A program made the translations under genes and the position numbers. The notes beneath the pieces were generated by a model. It did not search any database and had not been told where the DNA came from. It saw only the letters and a program-made list of their open reading frames with translations. 6,079 nucleotides of DNA from an uncultured Eubacteriales bacterium (lineage in GTDB: Bacteria; Bacillota; Clostridia; Oscillospirales; Acutalibacteraceae): the NCBI GenBank assembly GCA_934486705.1, contig CAKSQS010000079.1, positions 1 to 6,079 of the forward strand, given 5' to 3'. Positions within the stretch are counted from its first letter, which is position 1. Every line of letters starts with the position of its first letter. Shown here piece after piece: positions 1 to 6,079 of this stretch.

Positions 1-1557
1 AACCGTTCGCGCCTTAAAGATGTGGGAGATACAAGGCAGGATTTTGAACAGCTTGACGACGCTGTGGAATCGGGGCTGTATATGAAGTCGCAGATCAACC
101 GCGAGGGTGAGGATTTCTATTATTTATCTACTGTAATAACCGTAACGGCGGACACGCTAGAAAGTCTTAAAAAGCGCGAAAAGGATATTTTAAACCTTTG
201 CGGGGCTAACGGTTTTTCGGCAAGGAAAGCCTACTATATGCAGGATAAAGCCTTTTTGTCCTCTTTGCCGTTATTACAGACCGATACGGATATTTTTAAT
301 AAATCCAAACGGAATATTTTAACCTCGTCCGCTGCGGCGCTGTTTCCGTTTTCGTCCTTTGAGATGTGCGACGAAAGGGGAATATTTTACGGGCTTAATC
401 TGCATAACAGCTCGCCTGTAATAATAGATCACTATGATACCTCCCGTTACAGCAACGGAAATATGGCGGTGTTCGGAATGTCGGGCGCGGGCAAGACTTT
501 CTTTTTACTGTTGCTTGCAATGAGACTTCGTATGCAGGGCGTAAGAGTATATATAATAGCCCCCGAAAAGGGTTTTGAATACCGCAACGCCTGTGAAGCG
601 ATAGGCGGCAGGTTTGTATCTATCGGCGCGGGTTCTTCCGACTGTATTAACCTTATGGAGATACGTAGGAGTACGCTGGATATTGATTCGGAAATGCAGG
701 GTAATAGGGATAACGGCTCTGTGTTGCTTGATAAAATCCAAAGCATACATATTTTTTTCGATTTATTATATCCCGCCATTACGCCCGATGAAAAATATCT
801 TTTGGACCGTGCCATACTTAACTGCTATAAAGCTTTCGGCATAACGCGCGACAACCGCAGCTTAACGGATAAAAGCGGAAGATTTAAAAAAATGCCCTGC
901 TTTGCCGACCTTATTCCGTTTATGGAAAAGTTTACTGAGCTTAAAGCTGTTACTATGGCTCTAAAAAGATTGGTTGAGGGTTCGGCATCTGGGCTTGGCG
1001 GACAGACGAATATAGATTTAAAGGCGCCGTTTATAGTGCTGGATACCTCGCGGTTAAGTAAGGAGTTTACCGCGCTCGGCACATTTATAGCGACCGAGTT
1101 TGTGCGGGACAGAATATCCGTGTCACGGGTCAATAAAAAGGCGGTAATACTTGACGAGGCTTGGAAAATAGCCGGAGAAAACGGAAACGAGCAGGCGGCG
1201 GATTTTGTTATTAACCTTATTAAAACGGTGCGCGGCTACGGGGCTATATTTGTTTCGGCAACCCAGAATGTTGTGGATTACTTCGCGCTGAACGACGGTA
1301 AATTCGGTGACGCGCTGCTCGGTAACAGCAGACTTAAACTGCTGTTACAGCTTGAGGAAACCGAGGCGGTCAAATTGCAGGAAAAGCTGATGCTTACCGA
1401 AAGCGAGACGGCGGAGGTTATCCGCGCCGGTAGAGGCGAGGGGCTTTTATGCGCGGGGCGAAACCGTATAGCGGTGGAGATACGTTCGTCGGACACCGAG
1501 TTTGACCTCATAACCACCGACCGAGAAAGCCTAGCGAAAAGAGTAAAAACGGAATAA
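1..1557 (+). CDS. virB4: VirB4/TrbE-type conjugation ATPase, C-terminal part (open at left edge)
   Basis: This is the ATPase that powers assembly of, and transfer through, the type IV secretion channel, at the cytoplasmic face of the membrane. The frame is open from base 1, so the true start lies outside; 518 codons are visible, and full-length family members are usually about 600-800 residues. The visible residues up to about 130 resemble the end of the CagE/TrbE/VirB N-terminal domain. The motor domain follows: Walker A GMSGAGKT (visible residues 159-166, bases 475-498), Walker B AVILDEAW (381-388, bases 1141-1164) and a SATQN motif with Gln 422, as in VirB4/FtsK-like motors. The segment VYIIAPEKGFEY after Walker A is also typical of the family. 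A GTG at base 22 is an internal Val, not a credible start. It is the first visible gene of the operon, and a small membrane protein gene follows 33 bases later. The family call is secure; the exact subfamily is not. Confidence 0.95.
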   Translation, partial: NRSRLKDVGDTRQDFEQLDDAVESGLYMKSQINREGEDFYYLSTVITVTADTLESLKKREKDILNLCGANGFSARKAYYMQDKAFLSSLPLLQTDTDIFNKSKRNILTSSAAALFPFSSFEMCDERGIFYGLNLHNSSPVIIDHYDTSRYSNGNMAVFGMSGAGKTFFLLLLAMRLRMQGVRVYIIAPEKGFEYRNACEAIGGRFVSIGAGSSDCINLMEIRRSTLDIDSEMQGNRDNGSVLLDKIQSIHIFFDLLYPAITPDEKYLLDRAILNCYKAFGITRDNRSLTDKSGRFKKMPCFADLIPFMEKFTELKAVTMALKRLVEGSASGLGGQTNIDLKAPFIVLDTSRLSKEFTALGTFIATEFVRDRISVSRVNKKAVILDEAWKIAGENGNEQAADFVINLIKTVRGYGAIFVSATQNVVDYFALNDGKFGDALLGNSRLKLLLQLEETEAVKLQEKLMLTESETAEVIRAGRGEGLLCAGRNRIAVEIRSSDTEFDLITTDRESLAKRVKTE

Positions 1558-1577
1558 CGGAAATAATATATGCGAAT

Positions 1578-1583
1578 GGAGGA
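1578..1583 (+). promoter_or_regulatory. Ribosome binding site for the small membrane protein
   Basis: GGAGGA lies 7 bases before the ATG at 1591. It is a near-ideal Shine-Dalgarno site and is the main support that the 43-codon reading frame is translated. Confidence 0.75.
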
Positions 1584-1590
1584 ATAGAAA

Positions 1591-1722
1591 ATGGGAGTTA
1601 TATGTTTTGTGTGCGGAGCAATGTTCGGCGGCTTGGTAGGCACTGTAACTATGTGTTTGCTGCAGATGGGGAAAGAGAATAATTACGGCAAAACAGAAAA
1701 GAAAGGCGGAGACAAGCTGTAA
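1591..1722 (+). CDS. Small single-pass membrane protein, DUF3789-like
   Basis: This 43-residue protein has a hydrophobic, Gly- and Cys-containing N-terminal segment (about residues 2-24, with GAMFGGLVGTVTMCLLQ) followed by a short charged, Lys-rich tail. That predicts one membrane helix and a small cytoplasmic tail. Length and pattern match the DUF3789 family, tiny proteins often encoded among the conjugation genes of Firmicutes ICEs; this comes from memory of the family and was not searched. Its function is unknown; a role as an accessory of the secretion channel is an inference from position. It has a strong Shine-Dalgarno site at 1578-1583, and its stop codon overlaps the next start by one base (TAATG at 1720-1724), so translation of the next gene is probably coupled to it. 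Confidence 0.8.
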   Translation: MGVICFVCGAMFGGLVGTVTMCLLQMGKENNYGKTEKKGGDKL

Positions 1723-2366
1723 TGTCTACAAATTTTCAATTATTAAAAGAAATGAAAAAGCGGGTTTTGGCAAGCGGGGCTTGCGTGGATTCGCTAATAG
1801 GCGTACCGCCTGAGAGCGAACGCTTTAATAATCTGCTGGAGGTAGCATTACAACAGCAGGAAATGGCGTGTATCGAAATGCGCCGGCTTTACTGGCAACT
1901 GAAAAGCAAGGAAGAAACAAGCACGGAAATTAAGCTCGGCAAGGCAAAGGAGATATACGGAGAAATATCCGTAACGCCCGAAGGGTGGGTACATATAAAG
2001 CTGAACGCACTGCTGCCCCATTGCCGTGTAACCGGCGGCACGCAGTATGTGACCGACAGTATTTTAAGACTTTTAAACTCTGCGGAGTTTGACGGAATAA
2101 AACTGCCGTTTTTCAGTAAAGCGTATCTCGGAATAATAGAGTTTTGCCCGCGGGATTGCAGCGATGTTTTCGACCACGACAACAAGGGCTTTAAGGCAGT
2201 GCAGAATGTTTTAAAGGGCAGACTTTTCCCGGACGACGACCGATTTGAAATGTCCCTCGGATTATTTACCGAGCAGCGGAATGAAAGCGCCTGTCATATC
2301 TTTGTACTGCCGGATGATGAAGCCGGAATCTTTACGGATATGCGGCTTTCACACGAATTAGGGTAG
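1722..2366 (+). CDS. Conserved ICE accessory protein of unknown function (possibly DUF6100-like)
   Basis: This 214-residue protein has no signal peptide or membrane helix and is predicted to be cytoplasmic. Residues about 1-75 look largely helical and charged (LLEVALQQQEMACIEMRRLYWQLKSKEE), possibly a short coiled coil. The rest (from about ITPEGW-like residues SVTPEGWVHIKLNALLPHCR onward) looks like a mixed alpha/beta domain, with an acidic C-terminal part rich in Asp and Glu. I see no catalytic motif. Similar proteins occur beside VirB4/VirD4 genes in Clostridia ICEs, and the DUF6100 assignment is a tentative memory match. The ATG at 1722 overlaps the previous stop, with an AAGGCGGAG site at about 1703-1711. 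The TAG stop at 2364-2366 overlaps the GTG of a small reading frame. The gene is very probably real; its function is unknown. Confidence 0.8.
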   Translation: MSTNFQLLKEMKKRVLASGACVDSLIGVPPESERFNNLLEVALQQQEMACIEMRRLYWQLKSKEETSTEIKLGKAKEIYGEISVTPEGWVHIKLNALLPHCRVTGGTQYVTDSILRLLNSAEFDGIKLPFFSKAYLGIIEFCPRDCSDVFDHDNKGFKAVQNVLKGRLFPDDDRFEMSLGLFTEQRNESACHIFVLPDDEAGIFTDMRLSHELG

Positions 2367-2485
2367 TGCAGTTGGTTTTAAAAACCTCAAAAAACAGCAG
2401 TTTTTTAAACACAACAAACTGCACAACCTATGAGGCGGCATTGTTAAAGGCTTTACAGGCAATTTCGGAGTATGTTTTCAGGGGT
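2366..2485 (+). CDS. Candidate 39-residue small protein, GTG start overlapping the upstream stop
   Basis: A frame of 39 codons plus TAA starts at GTG 2366, which shares one base with the TAG stop of the preceding gene (TAGTG), the same arrangement as TAATG at 1720-1724. Its product begins MQLVLKTSKN and passes through a Thr/Asn/Cys-rich middle (NTTNCTTYEA). It ends in a likely amphipathic helix, EAALLKALQAISEYVFRG. Codon choice (TTA, GCG, TTT, AAA) resembles the neighbours. There is no strong Shine-Dalgarno site of its own; only TTAGGG lies upstream, so translation would rely on reinitiation. It fills most of the gap before the next gene. It could be a genuine small element protein, a leader peptide that affects the repeat arms lying within it, or a chance frame. 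I do not recognise the family. Confidence 0.5.
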
Positions 2486-2501
2486 TAACTGACCTTAGTA
2501 T

Positions 2502-2507
2502 GGGAGG
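2502..2507 (+). promoter_or_regulatory. Ribosome binding site that sets the TTG start at 2517
   Basis: GGGAGG ends 9 bases before TTG 2517. An in-frame TAG at 2508-2510 rules out any earlier start, and the next candidate, TTG 2523, is 15 bases away, so 2517 is preferred. The GTG at 2510 is too close to the site and opens only a 19-codon frame. Confidence 0.7.
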
Positions 2508-2516
2508 TAGTGCAGT

Positions 2517-3554
2517 TTGTTTTTGAGCAATACAGAAATCCTTATTTTGAGGCTGTGCGCGTGGTGTAAGGATTTGCCGCTTGAAAGCCCGTTTTTACCC
2601 GAATATGAGGTGTCTGCCTTATTTCTTGCGGGGCTTTTAAGAACGAGTAAGAATCATAAAAGCATCAGAGTAACAGAGGCGGGAAACCGACTGCTTTCGG
2701 GTATAGGCTTTAATTACGAGCAGGACGCACAGTTCAGAGGAGCAAGCCCCCTTATAAACAAACGCCTTAATACTTCAAACCTGATGTTATTCTTCTTCGG
2801 CGGAAAGACTGATGTATTTTTCAGCTCCGTACCCGACCGAAACAGCCCGCTTTCCTTTTTACCGTCTTTTGCACTTAGGCGTGAGAAAAACAAAAACCCA
2901 TTAGGTACGGCACGCTTTAACGGAATGTTATATACCAAAAACACCGCCCGCGCCGTGTACTACATAACCGAGGAAAACGACGGCTTATACCCCGAAGCCG
3001 AGCGCAATACCTTTACAATGAATATCTTAACCGGCGGCAGAAAAAGCGCGGCGGCGTTTACGGGAGATAAAAGCCTTGAAAAAATAATAGAATATTCCGC
3101 ACGCAAGACCACAAATTCAAGAGCGTTGCCGGTATTAAGCGCTGTCCGCCGGCTCGATTGCCCGGTTACATTCTTTCCTTTGTCGCAGGCGGGCGCCAGA
3201 CAAATGCGTATAATATCCGTAAGGGATCACCGTAGAATTATAGCCGAGAATATTTTAAAGGCGAAATACAAACTGCCCGAAAAGAATTATTACGACGCGG
3301 CGGAAAGGCTTTTAATAGGTATAGATATGGATATTCCGCGAATGGAAACGGCGGCGGAGTACGGTGTGCATATATTTCTGCTCGATTGGCAGGTAAACGC
3401 CGTAAAGGAAATTTTAAGGGGTAAAAGAGCTGTTTTACACCCATTAACCACCGAAACCGCCGAGGAAATACTGCGGCTGCCTAAAGAATTATATGTTAAG
3501 GAAACAAAGCCGTATATAACCGAGAAAGGAGAGTTTTTAAGTGCGCCTGTCTAA
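2517..3554 (+). CDS. Unrecognised 345-residue ICE protein with N-terminal winged-helix-like segment
   Basis: Residues about 5-62 look like a winged helix-turn-helix: a hydrophobic first helix (TEILILRLCAW), an EVSALFLAGLLRTS helix, a short basic stretch, then VTEAGNRLL, a common ending of such domains. The middle (about 95-150) has aromatic and Pro-rich segments (LMLFFFGG, LSFLPSFALRREK) with no clear membrane helix. The C-terminal half is mixed alpha/beta, with runs such as CPVTFFPLSQAGARQMRIISVRDHRRIIAENIL and VHIFLLDWQ, ending in a charged tail. I see no nucleotide-binding or catalytic motif. It starts with TTG behind a good ribosome site and its end overlaps the coupling-protein gene by 14 bases. 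By position it could be a DNA-binding accessory of DNA processing, a regulator, or a distant relative of replication-relaxation proteins; none of these is established. The gene is clearly real because of its length, start and overlap. Confidence 0.8.
   Translation: MFLSNTEILILRLCAWCKDLPLESPFLPEYEVSALFLAGLLRTSKNHKSIRVTEAGNRLLSGIGFNYEQDAQFRGASPLINKRLNTSNLMLFFFGGKTDVFFSSVPDRNSPLSFLPSFALRREKNKNPLGTARFNGMLYTKNTARAVYYITEENDGLYPEAERNTFTMNILTGGRKSAAAFTGDKSLEKIIEYSARKTTNSRALPVLSAVRRLDCPVTFFPLSQAGARQMRIISVRDHRRIIAENILKAKYKLPEKNYYDAAERLLIGIDMDIPRMETAAEYGVHIFLLDWQVNAVKEILRGKRAVLHPLTTETAEEILRLPKELYVKETKPYITEKGEFLSAPV
3527..3531 (+). promoter_or_regulatory. Ribosome binding site for the GTG start of the coupling protein
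   Basis: AGGAG (within AAAGGAGAG, 3525-3533) lies 9 bases before GTG 3541. It sits inside the end of the preceding gene and supports the GTG start, which places the membrane segments at the usual distance from the N terminus. Confidence 0.7.
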
Positions 3555-5490
3555 AATTATTGAGATACTGGAGAACAAGGCAATAGCCTTTTACAAAAAG
3601 AATAAGGACAGCATACCGAGATATATTCTAATTCTTTTTATAGTATTGTACGCCGCAGGTTTTGTGGTTCATTCCATAACTACGGGATTACATAATTTTC
3701 AAAGCGGCAGTAATGACAATCTTTTTATAATTGACCCCGTTAAGAACATAAAAGCGTTATTTACTCCGGCAGGAATAGGAACGGTGCTGTTCGGCTTCCT
3801 TATGTTTCTTCTTTTCAGCGGAAAGGGTAAAGATCTTTTAAGCGGATACAAGACCGTAAAGGATAAGGAAAGAGGAATAGAAATACTTCCCGAGGGCACT
3901 CACGGCACATCGGGCTTTATGGATAAAAAGGAGCTGCCGGAATTTTTGGTAAGCGGCGGCATAGAAAAGGTGGACGAAACCTTGTTCGGAAAATTGGAAA
4001 ACGGAGATTATGTCGCGATGAAGGATATGCCGGGTATGTCTAAAAATGTTATGGTTTACGGCGCACCCGGTACGGGAAAGTCGAGGGGCTTTGTAATGCC
4101 GTTTGTAATGCAGGCGGCTCGCAGGGGCGAAAGCCTTGTAATGGTAGACCCGAAAGCCGAGTTTTACGAAATGTATTCGGGCTTTTTAAAAAGTAGAGGT
4201 TATACCGTTAAGGCATATAATCTGCTTGACCTTTTTGCCTCTGACGGCTGGAACTGCGTAATGGATACGGCACAGGATATTACCCTTGTGCAGCGCGCGG
4301 CAGAAATAATTATACGGAATACCTCGAACGAAAATGAGCGTGGAGACTTCTGGGAGAAAGCCGAGAAGAACCTTTTAATGGCGCTTTTGCATTATGTTCA
4401 GACCCTTACATATCCCGGAACGGACAAGCTATTACCGCCCGAAGAACGGAGCCTCGGTACGATATATAAAATACTCTCAACCACATCCGTGCAGGAATTG
4501 GACGCCCGATTCAGGGCATTACCGCCAGACCACCCCGCTCTGCCGCCCTACGGCATATTCCGTCAGGCGCATAAACAGATTTGGGGGAATATTGTAATAG
4601 GGCTTGGCAACCGCTTAAATGTTTTCCAGAATAAATTGGTAGACGATATAACTAAGCATAACGAAATAGACTTAACATTACCCGGCAGAGAAAAATGCGC
4701 GTATTTCTGTATTATTTCAGATCAGGATTCTTCGCTTGAATTTTTATCTTCAATGTTTTTCTCGCTTATGTTTGTAAAGCTGTTCGACTACGCAAGACAG
4801 CAGGATAACAGAAGATTGCCGGTATGCGTAAATGTTTTAATGGATGAGTTTTGTAATATAGCGCTGCTTGACAGTAAGAAGATATTTTCGGTGGCGCGCT
4901 CCCGCAATATAAACATACAGGCAGTGGTGCAGAGTATAGCGCAGCTATCCGACAGATACCCCGGCAACGAGTGGCAGGAAATTGTGGGCGACTGCGATTA
5001 CCAGTTATTCTTAGGCTGCAACGATGTTATGACCTCGGAGTTTTTCTCAAAGCAATGCGGCGAGATTACCGTAAGGGTAAATAATACAAATACGCCGATG
5101 CGACCGTTTTTGGATTTTCTGTCTCCTCAAAAGCCGTATATGCAGAATAAGACGAGCACAGGCAGAGCGCTTATGCTGCCCGATGAAATACGGCGGCTGC
5201 CGAAAGACAAGGCAATACTTTTGGTGCGCGGCGCAAAGCCGTTGCTTTTAAACAAGATAACACCCGAAGAGCACCCGTCTTTTAAATTATTAAAATACTG
5301 CAAGGCGGCGGAGCATATACCGGCGTGGAAGCTTAAAAAGCCGGAAAAGGTTAAAAACAAAAAAGTACCGCAATACAAAATGCAGTTTGAAATGCCGCTT
5401 GATACGGACGAAACCGAAAAGGAAAGCTTTGATTTATCCGACGGGATAGATTGCAGAAAGCTACAGACAGTAAAGGAAAGGGATATATGA
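3541..5490 (+). CDS. virD4: VirD4/TraG-type conjugative coupling protein
   Basis: This is the 649-residue inner-membrane ATPase that recruits the relaxase-DNA complex to the type IV secretion channel. Two N-terminal membrane helices are visible (about 28-46 and 77-94), separated by a short loop of about 30 residues outside the cell. The cytoplasmic motor follows: Walker A GAPGTGKS (174-181, bases 4060-4083), DPKAE (from Asp 203), and Walker B VLMDEF with Asp 435 and Glu 436 (bases 4834-4851). Also present are the family segments VARSRNINIQAVVQSIAQL, YPGNEWQEIVGDCDYQLFLGCND and, near the C terminus, LMLPDEIRRLPKDKAILLVRG. The last 80 or so residues are a Lys/Glu-rich tail, possibly a substrate contact. 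It starts with GTG, overlaps the previous gene by 14 bases and overlaps repA by 4 (ATGA). It is complete, with no frameshift. The family is secure. Confidence 0.96.
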   Translation: MRLSKIIEILENKAIAFYKKNKDSIPRYILILFIVLYAAGFVVHSITTGLHNFQSGSNDNLFIIDPVKNIKALFTPAGIGTVLFGFLMFLLFSGKGKDLLSGYKTVKDKERGIEILPEGTHGTSGFMDKKELPEFLVSGGIEKVDETLFGKLENGDYVAMKDMPGMSKNVMVYGAPGTGKSRGFVMPFVMQAARRGESLVMVDPKAEFYEMYSGFLKSRGYTVKAYNLLDLFASDGWNCVMDTAQDITLVQRAAEIIIRNTSNENERGDFWEKAEKNLLMALLHYVQTLTYPGTDKLLPPEERSLGTIYKILSTTSVQELDARFRALPPDHPALPPYGIFRQAHKQIWGNIVIGLGNRLNVFQNKLVDDITKHNEIDLTLPGREKCAYFCIISDQDSSLEFLSSMFFSLMFVKLFDYARQQDNRRLPVCVNVLMDEFCNIALLDSKKIFSVARSRNINIQAVVQSIAQLSDRYPGNEWQEIVGDCDYQLFLGCNDVMTSEFFSKQCGEITVRVNNTNTPMRPFLDFLSPQKPYMQNKTSTGRALMLPDEIRRLPKDKAILLVRGAKPLLLNKITPEEHPSFKLLKYCKAAEHIPAWKLKKPEKVKNKKVPQYKMQFEMPLDTDETEKESFDLSDGIDCRKLQTVKERDI

Positions 5491-6079
5491 TGAACAGAAC
5501 ATACAGACTGAGCGATGTTGTAAACGAAAGATTTTTAAGACTTCCGTTATCCTTATTTGCCAATCCTAATTACAAAAGGCTCTCGGCGGAAAGCAAGCTT
5601 GTGTATTCGCTGTTGCTTGACCGTATGAGCCTGTCCCAAAAGAACAATTGGATAAACGAGGACGGCGAGGTTTATTTAATTTACAAGCGCGAGGAAATAG
5701 CGGATATACTTTGCATTACATACAAAAAGGCAATAGCGGCGTTTAAGGAGCTGATCTCTGCCGGCTTATTACTTGAAAAAAGACAGGGCAGAGGTTTTCC
5801 GAACAGACTGTTTGTGCTTAAATGCGAATTAGAGGACAGCGACGCCGGGGACTTCGGCAGCTCTTTCGATAACCCCGAAACAGACGAAAAAGAACCCGAA
5901 GACCCGCAAGATACGCAGATGTGCGAAAACGGCATATCTAAAACTGACGAATCGGCATGTCTTAATATTCCGGATACGCAGTTAAAGAACTGCCAAAACG
6001 GCACATCAAGAACTGCCGTTTTAACACATCAAGAAGTGCCGAAACGGCAGTCAATCCAAACGGATAATAATTATATTAA
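5487..6079 (+). CDS. repA: RepA_N-family replication initiator, N-terminal part (open at right edge)
   Basis: This initiator binds an origin and starts theta replication in many Firmicutes plasmids; in ICEs it probably copies the excised circle. 197 complete codons are visible and the frame is still open at 6079 (the final TAA there is out of frame). Residues about 5-112 form the RepA_N winged-helix domain, with hallmark runs FLRLPLSLFANPNYKRLS, KLVYSLLLDRMSLSQKNNWINEDGEVYLIYKREEIADIL and AFKELISAGLLLEKRQGRG. The helix-turn-helix is about 67-96 and the wing about 97-111. From 113 on the protein is an acidic, low-complexity linker (DNPETDEKEPEDPQD) that coincides with the DNA repeats; the C-terminal domain is outside the window. 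The start may be ATG 5487 (overlapping the virD4 stop) or ATG 5490; AAAGGAAAGGG at 5472-5482 serves both, with better spacing for 5490. Confidence 0.93.
   Translation, partial: MMNRTYRLSDVVNERFLRLPLSLFANPNYKRLSAESKLVYSLLLDRMSLSQKNNWINEDGEVYLIYKREEIADILCITYKKAIAAFKELISAGLLLEKRQGRGFPNRLFVLKCELEDSDAGDFGSSFDNPETDEKEPEDPQDTQMCENGISKTDESACLNIPDTQLKNCQNGTSRTAVLTHQEVPKRQSIQTDNNYI
5909..6046 (+). repeat. Tandem 23-base iterons inside repA, candidate replication origin
   Basis: Units begin at 5909, 5932, 5955, 5978, 6001 and 6024, each 23 bases, without spacers. The shared core is GCACATCAAGAACTGCCG followed by AAACG. By hand, matches to this 23-base consensus are about 18 (5932), 19 (5978), 18 (6001) and 21 (6024); the units at 5909 and 5955 are weak (13 and 11). 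Cores at 6001-6018 and 6024-6041 differ at two bases. As 23 is not divisible by three, each unit is read in a different frame, so the repetition is not a protein repeat. In RepA_N plasmids such as pAD1 and pSK41, initiator-binding iterons and the origin are known to lie inside rep, between the N- and C-terminal domains, which is exactly this place. The array may continue past the right edge, although the next 23 bases match poorly. Confidence 0.75.
5995..6022 (+). other. Inverted repeat within the iteron array
   Basis: AAAACGGCA (5995-6003) is a perfect reverse complement of TGCCGTTTT (6014-6022), giving a 9-base stem with a 10-base loop. A second small palindrome, TGCCG-AAA-CGGCA, lies at 6037-6049, and TGCCGTTT (6014-6021) can also pair with AAACGGCA (6042-6049). 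Inverted copies arise because iteron 6001 ends in TTTTA where others end in AAACG. They could be initiator contacts in opposite orientation, a DNA-unwinding structure, or a by-product of the repeats. Confidence 0.5.

Larger units (their letters stand above)
2366..2521 (+). repeat. Three-arm direct/inverted repeat with mutually exclusive stems
   Basis: Arm 1 (2366-2377, GTGCAGTTGGTT) and arm 3 (2510-2521, GTGCAGTTTGTT) are direct repeats differing at one base; both follow TA, and the match extends through TT. Arm 2 (2413-2424, AACAAACTGCAC) is the exact reverse complement of arm 3 and pairs with arm 1 at 11 of 12 positions. The 1:2 stem would enclose a small hairpin at 2389-2406 (7-base AAAAAAC/GTTTTTT stem, 4-base loop). 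A 2:3 stem would bury the TTG start at 2517-2519 and lie just 3' of the Shine-Dalgarno site. Arm 1 carries the GTG of the small frame. The bases are seen directly; a regulatory switch is an inference, and a protein binding site or a duplicated gene-start segment are alternatives. Confidence 0.55.

Noticed and set aside
22..24. GTG as the start of the VirB4 gene
   Set aside because: The frame is open to base 1, there is no ribosome site before it, and the visible protein lacks most of the family's N-terminal domain, so the gene simply begins outside the window.
447..1643. Antisense reading frames opposite VirB4
   Set aside because: They overlap the conserved ATPase motifs on the other strand and show no family features of their own.
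2389..2406. Rho-independent terminator
   Set aside because: The stem is almost all A-T (AAAAAAC/GTTTTTT), lacks a GC-rich part, and lies inside an operon-like run with a downstream gene that has no clear promoter.
2441..2480. Sigma-70-type promoter before the 345-residue gene
   Set aside because: TTGTTA and TATGTT elements occur, but the spacing between them is about 24 bases, and the TTTACA alternative gives about 14; neither is convincing.
5681..6004. Antisense 107-residue reading frame in repA
   Set aside because: It lies opposite a well-supported RepA_N gene; its Ser-rich, low-complexity sequence is what the complement of the acidic linker would give, and there is no ribosome site evidence.
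5909..6046. CRISPR array
   Set aside because: The units are short (23 bases), directly tandem with no spacers, degenerate, and lie inside a clear repA reading frame.
6077..6079. TAA as the stop of repA
   Set aside because: The repA frame has codons starting at multiples of three, so 6075-6077 is ATT and 6078-6079 is an incomplete codon; the gene continues beyond the window.

Overview
The window reads as a stretch of conjugative-element backbone from a moderate-GC Firmicute, most likely a Clostridia gut commensal. The reasons are strong Shine-Dalgarno sites, mixed ATG/GTG/TTG starts, mixed TTA and GCG codon use, and a VirB4 - small DUF3789-like membrane protein - VirD4 - RepA_N gene set typical of Tn1549/CTn-like integrative and conjugative elements (ICEs). 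All supported genes are on the + strand and packed like one operon. Both window ends cut through genes.

Layout: positions 1-1557 hold the C-terminal part of a VirB4/TrbE-type secretion ATPase, open on the left. Positions 1591-1722 encode a 43-residue single-pass membrane protein. Positions 1722-2366 encode a 214-residue soluble accessory protein. Positions 2366-2485 hold a likely 39-residue small protein with a GTG start overlapping the previous stop (TAGTG). This sits in a 150-base gap that also carries three copies or complements of a 12-base arm able to form mutually exclusive stems. Positions 2517-3554 encode an unrecognised 345-residue protein with a TTG start and an apparent N-terminal winged-helix. 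Positions 3541-5490 encode a VirD4/TraG coupling protein, and 5487-6079 the first 197 codons of a RepA_N replication initiator, open on the right.

How they fit together: VirB4 powers the type IV secretion channel and VirD4 brings the relaxosome to it. RepA_N probably starts theta-type replication of the excised circular element. The start/stop overlaps suggest that transfer and replication genes are translated in a coupled way.

The most notable signal beyond gene content is a tandem array of 23-base units inside repA (about 5909-6046). Because 23 is not a multiple of three, the repetition is at DNA level rather than protein level. It looks like a set of initiator-binding iterons, that is, an intragenic replication origin. 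The second is the three-arm repeat around 2364-2521, which could control the start of the 345-residue gene. I found no defence system, CRISPR array, tRNA, rRNA or insertion sequence.
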